A model generated the notes under the pieces. It did not search any database. It saw nothing but the letters and a program-made list of their open reading frames with translations, and was not told the origin of the DNA. DNA of 64,000 nucleotides. It comes from Methanomassiliicoccaceae archaeon (GTDB taxonomy: Archaea; Thermoplasmatota; Thermoplasmata; Methanomassiliicoccales; Methanomethylophilaceae). Positions within the stretch are counted from its first letter, which is position 1; every line of letters begins with the position of its first letter. The stretch covers positions 109,255 to 173,254 of the forward strand of contig JAYFOZ010000001.1 in assembly GCA_034928305.1 (NCBI GenBank). The letters run 5' to 3'. This document shows positions 16,654-25,233 of the stretch, in pieces. The translations under genes and the position numbers were made by a program.

Positions 16654-17333
16654 ATATGGCTGATTGGATCCCGAAAACAAGGTTGGGACAGATGGTCCTC
16701 AACGGCGAGATCACTACCATGAGCGACGCGCTTGCAACGAAACTTCCAATGCGCGAGGCCGAGATCGTGGACATACTGCTCCCTGACCTCAAAGACGAGG
16801 TAATAGACCTTAACATGGTCCAGAGGATGACCGACTCCGGAAGGAGGGTCAGGTTCGCTGCCACCTGTATCGTCGGTAACGGCGACGGGTTCGTAGGAAT
16901 CGGAAGGGCGAAAGGAAAGGAAGTAGGTCCTTCGATCAAAAAGGCGATCGACAACGCGAAGTTGAACATCATCGAGATCAAGAGAGGATGCGGCTCCTGG
17001 GAATGCGGATGCGGAAAGCCCCACTCCCTGCCGTTCGAGATCGTCGGTGAGACAGGCTCTGTAGTGGTGTACATCAAACCCGCTCCCCGCGGTATCGGAC
17101 TTGCGGTGGGCGACGTTGCCAAAAGCCTTCTGACGATGGCCGGCGTCAATGACGCATGGGGCTTCGCAAGAGGCAACACCAAGACGAAGGTCAACTACGC
17201 CATGGCCACATACGAGGCGCTCAGAATGACGTCTTCGATGAGGGTCACCGACGAGCAGGCGAAGAAGCTTAACATCGTTTCCGGGCCGGTCGGAATGACC
17301 GAGCCCGAGAGCGGCTTCACAGGAGATGAGTGA
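16650..17333 (+). CDS. rps5: Ribosomal protein S5 (uS5)
   Basis: The 227-residue archaeal uS5 has the N-terminal WIPKTRLGQMV motif, the RNA-binding half with VRFAATCIVGNGDGFVGIG, and the C-terminal domain with KPAPRGIGLAVGD. It contributes to decoding accuracy on the small subunit. It overlaps rpl18 by four bases; a second in-frame ATG at 16656 would be equally plausible. Confidence 0.95.
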   Translation: MNMADWIPKTRLGQMVLNGEITTMSDALATKLPMREAEIVDILLPDLKDEVIDLNMVQRMTDSGRRVRFAATCIVGNGDGFVGIGRAKGKEVGPSIKKAIDNAKLNIIEIKRGCGSWECGCGKPHSLPFEIVGETGSVVVYIKPAPRGIGLAVGDVAKSLLTMAGVNDAWGFARGNTKTKVNYAMATYEALRMTSSMRVTDEQAKKLNIVSGPVGMTEPESGFTGDE

Positions 17334-17334
17334 A

Positions 17335-17799
17335 ATGGCATTTGCAATAATACGCGTACGCGGACAGCCCGATGTCAACTGTGACATCAGGCACACCATG
17401 CACCTCCTGGGCCTCAACAGGGTCAACCACTGCGTTGTTATGCCCGAGACCGAATCCATCAAGGGAATGATGCAGGTCATCAAGGACTACTGCACCTGGG
17501 GAGAGGTCGACGCGGAGACACTGGCAGAGATGATCCGTCAGCGCGGGAAGATCACCGGGGGCGATGACCTGTCCGATGACTTCCTCAAGGAGAACACCGA
17601 GTTCTCCGATGCGGACGACATGGCCAAGGCGATAATAGAGAACGACTACAGAATGAGAGATGTCGAAGGCGCGAAGCCCTTATTCCGCCTGCACCCGCCC
17701 ATAAAGGGATATGAGGGTATCAAACGGCCTTACAAGGTCGGCGGAGCCCTCGGGTACAGAGGATCGGACATTAACATTCTTATCAAAAGGATGCTGTGA
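17335..17799 (+). CDS. rpl30: Ribosomal protein L30 (uL30)
   Basis: The 154-residue product is the long archaeal uL30. It begins with the strand FAIIRVRGQPDVN, then the helix IRHTMHLLGLNRVNH, and has an extended C-terminal region ending RGSDINILIKRML. ATG 17335 is one base after the rps5 stop; a codon at 17326 in frame lies inside rps5. Confidence 0.95.
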   Translation: MAFAIIRVRGQPDVNCDIRHTMHLLGLNRVNHCVVMPETESIKGMMQVIKDYCTWGEVDAETLAEMIRQRGKITGGDDLSDDFLKENTEFSDADDMAKAIIENDYRMRDVEGAKPLFRLHPPIKGYEGIKRPYKVGGALGYRGSDINILIKRML

Positions 17800-17808
17800 G
17801 GGATAAAA

Positions 17809-18231
17809 ATGCCAAGCAGAACCAAGAAAATGAGAGGATCCAGGACGCACGGCCGCGGTAAGAAATCCGGCCGTGGAGCAGGTATCATCGGTGGCCACGG
17901 AATGGCTGGACTGAGCAAAACGGGAAAAATGCGCATGCTGAAATACTTCCCGGACCACTTCGGCAGACACGGCTTCAAGAGGCCGCAGAGCCAGGTTCAC
18001 GCCAACATAACCATCAACGTGTCCGAGCTTCGTGAGAACCTAGACGACTACATCAGCAGAGGGTTCGCCAAGAAAGAGGGAGACGTGTACAACGTCAACC
18101 TCACCGAGGCGGGCATCGACAAGCTTCTCGGAAACGGGAACATTGATGTAGCGGTTAAGGTTACTGTATCGCAGAGCTCGGAGAAAGCCCGCATGAAGCT
18201 CGAAGCTTTAGGCGGCAGCGTTATCGAGTGA
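17809..18231 (+). CDS. rpl15: Ribosomal protein L15 (uL15)
   Basis: The 140-residue uL15 has the Gly/Arg-rich N terminus RGSRTHGRGKKSGRGAG, the archaeal HFGRHGFKRPQ motif and a C-terminal alpha/beta part with VTVSQSSEKA. It is a late assembly protein contacting domains II and V of 23S rRNA. It immediately precedes secY, the usual arrangement. Confidence 0.95.
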   Translation: MPSRTKKMRGSRTHGRGKKSGRGAGIIGGHGMAGLSKTGKMRMLKYFPDHFGRHGFKRPQSQVHANITINVSELRENLDDYISRGFAKKEGDVYNVNLTEAGIDKLLGNGNIDVAVKVTVSQSSEKARMKLEALGGSVIE

Positions 18232-18250
18232 CGGCTGAGAGGAATTACGG

Positions 18251-19786
18251 ATGGAAGAGAGACCCAGCCTGCTGTTCAAGCTAAGACCTATATCAGACAG
18301 GTTGCCCTCGGTCCAGCGCCCGGAAGGGCATGTACACTTCAGGACGAAGATGATGTGGGTCATCATCGTCCTGGTGCTGTACTTCGTGATGACGAACGTA
18401 TATGTGTACGGGCTCGACCAGGGCGAAACCCTGGACCTGTTCGCGCAGTACAGGACCATCATGGCAGGGGCTTCAGGCACAATACTTCAGCTAGGTATCG
18501 GGCCAATAGTCACTGCTTCCATCATAATGCAGCTCTTTGTCGGAGCGAAGATAATCAAGCTCGACCTTACCAAACGTGAGGACAAGGCATGCTATCAGTC
18601 CGTTCTGAAGCTGCTGGTCATATTCATGATAGTCTTCGAGGCCGTTCCCCAGGTGTTCGGCTACCTGGTCCCTTCTTCGGGACTGGTAAGTAATGTCGGG
18701 GGCGGAGGGGCCAAAATAGTGATCATAGCGCAGCTTTGCGCGGGTTCCTATATTGTGTTCCTTATGGACGAGCTGATATCCAAGTGGGGCATAGGCAGCG
18801 GTATATCTCTGTTCATCGCGGCGGGGGTGTCCGAGGCCATATTTACAGGTACCCTCAACTGGAACCCCATATCGGCCGATGCCGGAATAGGTCTGGATAA
18901 TCCGCCCGCGGGCACCATACCCAAGGCGATCTACATACTTGCCAACACCAACTCGGGCGAGATGTCAAGTTGGGGCTACGAGACGATCTTCCTGGGGGAA
19001 CCCAACTCCCTGGTGGCGCTTCTTTGCACGATATTGATATTCTTCGTTGTGGCATATTTGGAGTCCACAAGGATAGAGCTCCCGCTCTCACACGGAAGTG
19101 CCAGAGGGGCGAGGGGACGCTATCCTATCAAACTGCTTTACGCGAGCAACATCCCGGTAATACTCATGTCCGCGCTGCTCGCGAACGTCAGCATGTTCGC
19201 TCTGCTGTTCTATACAAACGACTTCCTGGGTGGAATTCCGGGTCTGGGACAAAACTCCTCGCTCGGTTATTTCGAATCAGGTTCGACGTCGGCAGCCGGA
19301 GGTCTCGCCTGGTACCTGTCGGCGCCGACTGGTCTGTCTTCATGGCTGATGCCGATACTCGATTCGAGCGTTTACGGTAACGGGCACGGCGCCATAGCCA
19401 ATCTGTCGCACGTTGCCATATATGCCACGGTGATGATCATAGGGTCGATATTCTTCGCCAAATTCTGGGTGCAGACCACGAACCTCGGCTCCGAGGCCGT
19501 CGCCAACCAGATCCAGAAGAGCGGGATGCAGATACCCGGGTTCCGCAAGGACCCGAGAGTGCTCAAACGTGTGCTTGACAGATATATTCCGACGATAACG
19601 ATATTATCGGGCGCCCTGGTGGGCGCACTGGCCGCATTCGCGGACATGCTCGGTACCACGGGTAACGCGAGCGGTACAGGTGTGCTGCTCACTGTGGGAA
19701 TATTGATCAAGTTCTACGAGTCCATGGGACGTGAGCAGATGATGGAAATGAACCCTGTCATGAGAGGGTTCTTCGGGAGTGAGTGA
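18251..19786 (+). CDS. secY: Protein translocase subunit SecY (Sec61 alpha)
   Basis: The 511-residue protein forms the pore of the membrane protein-conducting channel. It has about ten membrane segments, with the plug region after TM1, TM2 near GASGTILQLGIGPIVTA, and the conserved cytosolic loop around RGARGRYPIKLLYASNIPVI. The C-terminal half contains YIPTITILSGALVGALAAFAD, cited by position only (about residues 455-475). It is longer than typical euryarchaeal SecY owing to an extracellular loop. It ends the ribosomal-protein part of the block. Confidence 0.96.
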   Translation: MEERPSLLFKLRPISDRLPSVQRPEGHVHFRTKMMWVIIVLVLYFVMTNVYVYGLDQGETLDLFAQYRTIMAGASGTILQLGIGPIVTASIIMQLFVGAKIIKLDLTKREDKACYQSVLKLLVIFMIVFEAVPQVFGYLVPSSGLVSNVGGGGAKIVIIAQLCAGSYIVFLMDELISKWGIGSGISLFIAAGVSEAIFTGTLNWNPISADAGIGLDNPPAGTIPKAIYILANTNSGEMSSWGYETIFLGEPNSLVALLCTILIFFVVAYLESTRIELPLSHGSARGARGRYPIKLLYASNIPVILMSALLANVSMFALLFYTNDFLGGIPGLGQNSSLGYFESGSTSAAGGLAWYLSAPTGLSSWLMPILDSSVYGNGHGAIANLSHVAIYATVMIIGSIFFAKFWVQTTNLGSEAVANQIQKSGMQIPGFRKDPRVLKRVLDRYIPTITILSGALVGALAAFADMLGTTGNASGTGVLLTVGILIKFYESMGREQMMEMNPVMRGFFGSE

Positions 19787-19788
19787 AA

Positions 19789-20472
19789 ATGCCTAATCCA
19801 GGAAGCCCAGGGAATATGTCCAATACGATGGAGGGAATGCCCCAGATGCCTAAGAACGCCATGCTGGGTATGTTGCTCTCCATGGGTGTTATGATCATAG
19901 TCCTGATGTACAGGGAGCAAGTAGGTTATTACCTGAACTATGTTTTCCAGTACATAGACTTCGGGGGTAAGTACCCGGTAATGACGCTGATGATCGCCGG
20001 TCTGTTGATGACAACGCTCAGCAGCGTGATCAGATCGTTGATGACCGACCCTTTGAAAATGGCCAAGACCCAGCACGTTCAAAAAGAGTTCAATCTCGAA
20101 ATGAGGAAGGCCAGGGTGGAGAACAATCTTTTCAAGCTTAAAAAACTGACCGAACAGCAGCCCAAAATGATGGCGGCATCCATGAGCTCGAGCCAGGACC
20201 AGATGAAGATCATGCCCGTGACCATGATAATCGTTATACCGATATACGCATGGGTATGGTTCTTCATAGGGGCAGGTGCAATCGACACAGTGATAAACGT
20301 ACCGTGGGCGGACGTCAACCTGCTGCAGTCCTATGTGCTCCCGGCATGGATCCTCATTTACACGCTGATAAGCCTGCCCATCGGGCAGCTCGTCAGCAAG
20401 ATCATCAGGTTCTTCCTCCTGAAGAGGCGCATCGACGAGCTGGAAGGCGAGGGACTGAAGGCAGCGGTATAA
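19789..20472 (+). CDS. DUF106/EMC3-like membrane protein (Oxa1 superfamily)
   Basis: The 227-residue protein has a Met-rich N terminus, four likely membrane segments (residues about 24-40, 62-78, 143-165 and 180-200) and a charged coiled-coil loop between the second and third. This is the layout of archaeal DUF106 proteins, which belong to the Oxa1/YidC/EMC3/Get1 insertase superfamily. Location right after secY supports a role in membrane protein insertion. Substrates are unknown. ATG 19789 is chosen because the in-frame codon at 19783 overlaps secY. Confidence 0.88.
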   Translation: MPNPGSPGNMSNTMEGMPQMPKNAMLGMLLSMGVMIIVLMYREQVGYYLNYVFQYIDFGGKYPVMTLMIAGLLMTTLSSVIRSLMTDPLKMAKTQHVQKEFNLEMRKARVENNLFKLKKLTEQQPKMMAASMSSSQDQMKIMPVTMIIVIPIYAWVWFFIGAGAIDTVINVPWADVNLLQSYVLPAWILIYTLISLPIGQLVSKIIRFFLLKRRIDELEGEGLKAAV

Positions 20473-21020
20473 TGAGGATAACAATCAGCGGCCCTCCCGG
20501 ATCGGGGAAGACCACGGCCTGTGCCAGACTCTCGGAGGCCCTGGGATACAGGGCCGAGGTCTTCGGTCAGGTATTCAGGGACATGGCCGCGAGCAAAGGT
20601 ATCTCCGTGGCGGAGCTCGGTGCGATGGCCGAGAAGGACCCGTCGATAGACAGGGAGATCGACTCGATCATACTACAGGTCGCGAAGGAGAACGACGACA
20701 TTATTTTGGAGTCGAGGCTTTCCGCATATCTGACCAAAAAGAACGGCATCGAGGCTTTCAGAATCTATTTGCACGCGAGCCCCGATGTCAGGATGAGGCG
20801 CATATGCGTCCGAGAGGACGAAGAATTCGATCGTACCTGCAACGAGACCATCGAGCGAGAGGAATCCGAGGCTAAGCGATATATGATGTATTACGGTATC
20901 GACACCACGGACCTGAGCGTTTATGATCTGATAATCAATACTGATAAGATCAGTCCCAACGAAGTAGTAGATAATATTCTCGGAGCTTTAAATGACAGAA
21001 ATGCTTGTAAAAGACCCTAA
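20472..21020 (+). CDS. cmk: Cytidylate kinase, archaeal type
   Basis: The 182-residue kinase phosphorylates CMP and dCMP. The P-loop GPPGSGKTTACARL is at residues 7-20, and the lid region shows RRICVREDEEFD. The ATG shares its first base with the TAA of the DUF106 gene (TAATG). Its 3' end overlaps cbf5 by 29 bases, an unusually long overlap that implies coupled translation. The secY-DUF106-cmk-cbf5 order is typical of euryarchaea. Confidence 0.93.
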   Translation: MRITISGPPGSGKTTACARLSEALGYRAEVFGQVFRDMAASKGISVAELGAMAEKDPSIDREIDSIILQVAKENDDIILESRLSAYLTKKNGIEAFRIYLHASPDVRMRRICVREDEEFDRTCNETIEREESEAKRYMMYYGIDTTDLSVYDLIINTDKISPNEVVDNILGALNDRNACKRP

Positions 21021-21984
21021 TACTCTACAGGACAGATGGGGGAAAAGACCCTCGGACAGGTCCGTAGGCGAACTTTTACAGGCAGGTGTGATAGCTATCG
21101 ATAAACCGTCCGGCCCCACGTCGCACCAAGCGACCGCATGGGCCAGAGACGCGATACATGCAGAAAGGATCGGACACGGCGGCACTCTCGACCCCTACGT
21201 AAGCGGAGTACTTCCGATAAGCACAGGCAAGGCTGTGCGTCTGACGGACATCGTTCTGTCCTCGGACAAGGAATATTTATGCTATATGAAGCTTCATAAG
21301 GACCGTCCGGAAAATAAGATCAGAGGCGTCATGGCACGCTTTACCGGCAAGATCTACCAGCTGCCGCCGGTCCGTTCATCGGTCAAACGTCAGGTAAGGA
21401 TCCGTACGATAAAAGAGCTTGAAATTTTAGAGATCGACGGAAGGGACATACTGTTCCGTTTATCCTGCGATGCCGGAACATACGTTAGGACGTTATGTGT
21501 GGACATCGGGGAGGCTCTGGGTTGCGGAGCCAATATGGTGGAGCTAAGGCGCACCCGTTCGGGAGAGATGCGGGAGTCGGACGCTGTGACGCTTCACGAC
21601 CTTAGGGACGCATATGTTTTCTGGCAGGAGAAGGGCAGGGAAGACTGGTTGCGCAGTATGATCAAACCGATGGAGGTTCTCGTAGAACCTCTTCCGAAAT
21701 TCATCGTCAAGCCGACGGCGGTAGACGCAATATGCCACGGAGCAGACCTTATGATCTCGGGAGTGTACAAACTCGACGACGAAATAAGGAAGAACGCCCT
21801 GGTCGCGATGATGACCTCACGCGGCGAGCTGATAGCCATAGGCAAGGCCGCGATGTCTTCCTCGAAGATCATGGCGACAGAGAAGGGAACGGCTGTTAAC
21901 GTCGAAAGGGTTCTGATGGACCCGGGCCATTATCCCAGGATGTGGAAGTTCTCGACCGACCTGGACGATGACCCAGACGTCTGA
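20992..21984 (+). CDS. cbf5: tRNA/rRNA pseudouridine synthase Cbf5 (TruB family)
   Basis: The 330-residue enzyme is the catalytic subunit of archaeal H/ACA guide-RNA complexes and can also make pseudouridine 55 in tRNA. The catalytic aspartate is in GGTLDPYVSGVLPI. The thumb and SCDAGTYVRTLC region follow, and the C-terminal part from about residue 235 is a PUA domain (FIVKPTAVDAICHGADLM). A second start at ATG 21001 is possible and would reduce the overlap with cmk. It appears to end the long operon. Confidence 0.94.
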   Translation: MTEMLVKDPNTLQDRWGKRPSDRSVGELLQAGVIAIDKPSGPTSHQATAWARDAIHAERIGHGGTLDPYVSGVLPISTGKAVRLTDIVLSSDKEYLCYMKLHKDRPENKIRGVMARFTGKIYQLPPVRSSVKRQVRIRTIKELEILEIDGRDILFRLSCDAGTYVRTLCVDIGEALGCGANMVELRRTRSGEMRESDAVTLHDLRDAYVFWQEKGREDWLRSMIKPMEVLVEPLPKFIVKPTAVDAICHGADLMISGVYKLDDEIRKNALVAMMTSRGELIAIGKAAMSSSKIMATEKGTAVNVERVLMDPGHYPRMWKFSTDLDDDPDV

Positions 21985-22069
21985 TGGGCGCTTACACCGA
22001 AGTATAGTTTTCTTTAGTAGTTCAGCCTAAATATATCTACATCGTTCATGTTATACGGGGTGGGACCCA

Positions 22070-22408
22070 ATGGCGATTTTTTCGGGAAAGCAGGCAGTAT
22101 TCGGACCGGAGATGATGTCCGTGGGGGATTTTGACCCCAAGGCGGACGGAGGTTACCGCAATGTCATCGTAACACAGATCAAGGTCAAACCCAAGCGTAT
22201 GCTGTATGTGCGGGTAAAATCTGATAACCCGGTAGATGTTGCGGTCGTCGACCAGAAGGGAAGGCCCATAGGCCACAAGGATGGAGTGACGGACGATACG
22301 CTCGGGCCTATATCTACCGAAACGTGGACCGATATGGGTTTCATCGTAGGTCTTTTCAGAGGAGACAAGGCGAAGGCCGATGTCGAGGTATGGATGGAGC
22401 GTAAATGA
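22070..22408 (+). CDS. Conserved small hypothetical protein
   Basis: I do not recognise this 112-residue product. It is predicted mostly beta: strands VIVTQIKVK, MLYVRVKS, VDVAVVDQ and KADVEVWME alternate with Gly/Asp turns, which suggests a small beta-sandwich such as an Ig-like or C2-like fold. It has no signal peptide or membrane segment. Its stop overlaps the ATG of the next gene by four bases, so the pair should be translated together with the polytopic membrane protein. Confidence 0.7.
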   Translation: MAIFSGKQAVFGPEMMSVGDFDPKADGGYRNVIVTQIKVKPKRMLYVRVKSDNPVDVAVVDQKGRPIGHKDGVTDDTLGPISTETWTDMGFIVGLFRGDKAKADVEVWMERK

Positions 22409-23541
22409 AGCCTAAAGTGGAGAAGGGAAAAAGGGGCGCGTTCTGGTCGACAAAGCTGTCTCCCGATCTGAGCCTGCTTAGGAAAAATGACAAATACATT
22501 GTATTATTGACCGTGCTGGCACTTTTACCATGCCTTGCCGCTTACTATTACTTTTCAAAAACAGGCGAATACACTACATACGAACTTGTACCGCTCCTGA
22601 CGCTTCCGCTGTTTTTGGATGGGATCGTGATATACATAAAAGAAAGGCGCTGGAAATCCTTTGTGCTTCTGGTGGCGGTTGTGGCAGCGCTCGCCGTTCT
22701 GCATTTTATGAAGTACATATCGGTAACCGACACCAGCCTGTTCTTCATACTCTTCATCCTGATAGGGGCCACGGGCGTTGTGGCCATAGCCGAGGCGATA
22801 CAGAGGGCATTGTTCTATCGTGTCGTCCACTCTGTCGAATACATGAACGTGAAGAGAAAGCTGAGCCTCTGGGACAAGACGGTGGCATTCCTGTTCAACG
22901 TCCCGGACGATCTCGACACCCGCAATATAACCATGAATTACAACGTTCAGAGGACATCTATCCCCTGGAAGGAGATGTTCCAGACGATAACGATGGCGCT
23001 TATGCTGGGGATGTGCATATGGATATACCTGTCGATGAACCCGGCATTCATGAGCGAAGATACATTCACATCCATCCCGATATTCATGTTCTCGCTGGTA
23101 CTGGTCATTCCTCTCCTGGTGCTTCCTTTTACAATATTCAAATCGCTTGATGTTAGGGTGGAGACAAACTACCGCGCATTCCACATACACAGCGGAGTGA
23201 TGGAAACTCTGAAGAGGATGGCGCTTCCTGTCGGTGCGACGCTGATATTCATTCTGCTTGCCATAAACAAGTCCGATCCCATTCAGGTCATAACATACAT
23301 CGGGGCATCCGCTCTGGCTATAATATTCGTCGTCGGCTATACGTGCATACTGTACTATACCACGAACGAAAGGCCGCTCATCAACGACATAGTGATAAAA
23401 TGGAGGATATTCCGCCCTGTCCCGATATTTGTGAGCCTAGACGACAACGGGTCCAACAAAGCGATGTTCGATGAGGCCCCCGGCACGCCCAAGAGGGACA
23501 AGTCGGATTTCGGCGAGCTGATACTTCCTCAGAACAGATGA
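22405..23541 (+). CDS. Polytopic membrane protein of unknown function
   Basis: The 378-residue product has about eight hydrophobic segments, at roughly residues 32-52, 58-78, 88-105, 112-130, 193-212, 220-245, 270-288 and 292-312. Between segments four and five is a cytosolic stretch of about 60 residues. The C-terminal tail is charged. No transporter signature is visible. It is coupled to the small beta protein upstream by an ATGA overlap, suggesting that the two form a complex. Confidence 0.72.
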   Translation: MKPKVEKGKRGAFWSTKLSPDLSLLRKNDKYIVLLTVLALLPCLAAYYYFSKTGEYTTYELVPLLTLPLFLDGIVIYIKERRWKSFVLLVAVVAALAVLHFMKYISVTDTSLFFILFILIGATGVVAIAEAIQRALFYRVVHSVEYMNVKRKLSLWDKTVAFLFNVPDDLDTRNITMNYNVQRTSIPWKEMFQTITMALMLGMCIWIYLSMNPAFMSEDTFTSIPIFMFSLVLVIPLLVLPFTIFKSLDVRVETNYRAFHIHSGVMETLKRMALPVGATLIFILLAINKSDPIQVITYIGASALAIIFVVGYTCILYYTTNERPLINDIVIKWRIFRPVPIFVSLDDNGSNKAMFDEAPGTPKRDKSDFGELILPQNR

Positions 23542-24018
23542 TCAGCCCTCGAATTTCGGGTTCATCCTTCCCGGCGATGCGAGAGACTTGAATATCGGCA
23601 TGAACACCTGCCCGGAGCTGAACCCTTCGGTCTTGTTGATTCCCAGAAGTTCAGGCTCCTGGTTGTTCGTAATGATGATCTTATATCTCTGCTCGGTGCC
23701 GTCCGTCGTTAAAAGAGGGGCCTCATAAGCCTGGGCTACTGCCAGGGCGGTCTCCGCGATGTTCTGTATGTCTTCGGGACCCATGGCATCGGGCACGTAG
23801 ATCATGAACGAGCAAACTCCGGTCTCGTTGTTAATTATGAATCTGATCTCGGATTCTCCGAGGCAACGCCTGAAACCATCCGATTTTTCACCTTCGCCTG
23901 CAAGCTCGCTCATCCTTTCGATGAAAATGTTCGGTACATCGATATAAATGGCTTCTTTGCCGAGAATGCTCCACATGCCGAAGTGATTTCTCACCAGATA
24001 GATAATGGATTCGTCCAT
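23542..24018 (-). CDS. Hypothetical protein, possibly related to YbjN-like domains
   Basis: From the ATG at 24018 the product is 158 residues. It is an alpha/beta protein with a central sheet (IRFIINNETGVCSFMIYVP) and a helix ALAVAQAYEA. The layout recalls YbjN-type sensory domains, but I cannot confirm it. In-frame starts at 24054 and 24096 would lengthen it, but the trpS start is also at 24096 and a TATA-like TTTATGAT near 24055 fits the shorter form. It is convergent with the membrane protein, with one base between stops. Confidence 0.6.
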   Translation of the reverse strand: MDESIIYLVRNHFGMWSILGKEAIYIDVPNIFIERMSELAGEGEKSDGFRRCLGESEIRFIINNETGVCSFMIYVPDAMGPEDIQNIAETALAVAQAYEAPLLTTDGTEQRYKIIITNNQEPELLGINKTEGFSSGQVFMPIFKSLASPGRMNPKFEG

Positions 24019-24095
24019 CGTTCTTCCGTCGCAGAAAGTAACGTGGCATATCATAAAGATTAAAACCGTTGTGGTGCGTGAAGGTTCCGTTCGCA

Positions 24096-25232
24096 ATGAC
24101 AGAGGATTTTAAAGTCACGCCCTGGGAGGTCACCGGGGACATCGATTACGGTCTCCTCCAGCAGAGGTTCGGTACCACGCCGATAGATGACGCTCTCCTC
24201 GAACGGCTGTCGAAGTACGGCGAAGTTCACCCTATGCTCAGACGTGGCATATTCTATTCGCACAGGGATATAAACCAACTTCTTGACGAGTATGACAAGG
24301 GCAACAAGTTCGTGCTCTATACCGGAAGGGGGCCGTCCGGGAACACGCACCTGGGGCACATGATGCCATGGATATTCAACAAGTGGATCCAGGACGTATT
24401 CAAAATACCGATGCTTTTCCAGATGACCGATGATGAGAAGTTCCTTTTCAAAGACCTCACTCTGGAAGACACCAGGCGCATGGCCTACGAGAATGCGCTG
24501 GACTTCGTTGCGCTGGGGTTCGATCCGGACAACACAAAGATAATCCTTGATACGGAGAACATCAAGACCCTCTACCCGATAGCCTTGAAAGTGTCGAAGA
24601 AGGTCACGTTCTCGACCGCAAAAGCAGTCTTTGGTTTCGACAACTCCACCAATCTCGGCTCGATATTCTTCACATCCATCCAGGCAGCGCCTGCGTTCCT
24701 CCCCACGGAGGAGGCAGGGAAGCAGGTACCGTGCATGATACCCTGCGGCATAGATCAAGACCCGCATTTCAGGGTCGCCAGGGACGTTGCCCCCGGCCTG
24801 GGATACCCCAAGCCCGCTATGATGTACTGCAAGATGTTTCCCGGCCTTGGGGGAGGGGACAAGATGTCCTCCTCCGACGAGAACGCAACCATCTACACCA
24901 CCGATGGACCTAAGGCGGTCAAGAAGAAAGTGGGCAGAGCATTCACCGGCGGCTGCGTATCGGTCGAAGAACAAAGAGAGAAAGGCGGGAACCCAGAGGT
25001 CTGCGCCGTTTTCAAATATTATTTCTACATGTTCGAAAAGGACGATTCCAAGATCAACGAACTGGCCGACAAATGCCGCTCGGGATGTATCCTGTGCGGC
25101 GAGTGCAAGGTCGAGCTTACCGCAAGGATAAACTTGTTCTTGGAGGACCATCAGGCAAAGCGCGAGGAAGCCAGGGAAATCGTGGGAAATATGACCTACG
25201 GCGGATTCAAATGGAAGAAGGACGGCGATTAA
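24096..25232 (+). CDS. trpS: Tryptophanyl-tRNA synthetase
   Basis: The 378-residue class I synthetase has the HIGH-like motif GRGPSGNTHLGHMMP and the KMSKS-like GGDKMSSSDENAT typical of the archaeal/eukaryotic branch. It charges tRNA-Trp. Upstream in-frame TTG and GTG codons at 24069 and 24078 are less likely than ATG 24096, which sits about 38 bases after an AT-rich promoter region. Two bases separate its stop from pheS, so the two genes form an operon. Confidence 0.95.
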   Translation: MTEDFKVTPWEVTGDIDYGLLQQRFGTTPIDDALLERLSKYGEVHPMLRRGIFYSHRDINQLLDEYDKGNKFVLYTGRGPSGNTHLGHMMPWIFNKWIQDVFKIPMLFQMTDDEKFLFKDLTLEDTRRMAYENALDFVALGFDPDNTKIILDTENIKTLYPIALKVSKKVTFSTAKAVFGFDNSTNLGSIFFTSIQAAPAFLPTEEAGKQVPCMIPCGIDQDPHFRVARDVAPGLGYPKPAMMYCKMFPGLGGGDKMSSSDENATIYTTDGPKAVKKKVGRAFTGGCVSVEEQREKGGNPEVCAVFKYYFYMFEKDDSKINELADKCRSGCILCGECKVELTARINLFLEDHQAKREEAREIVGNMTYGGFKWKKDGD

Positions 25233-25233
25233 G

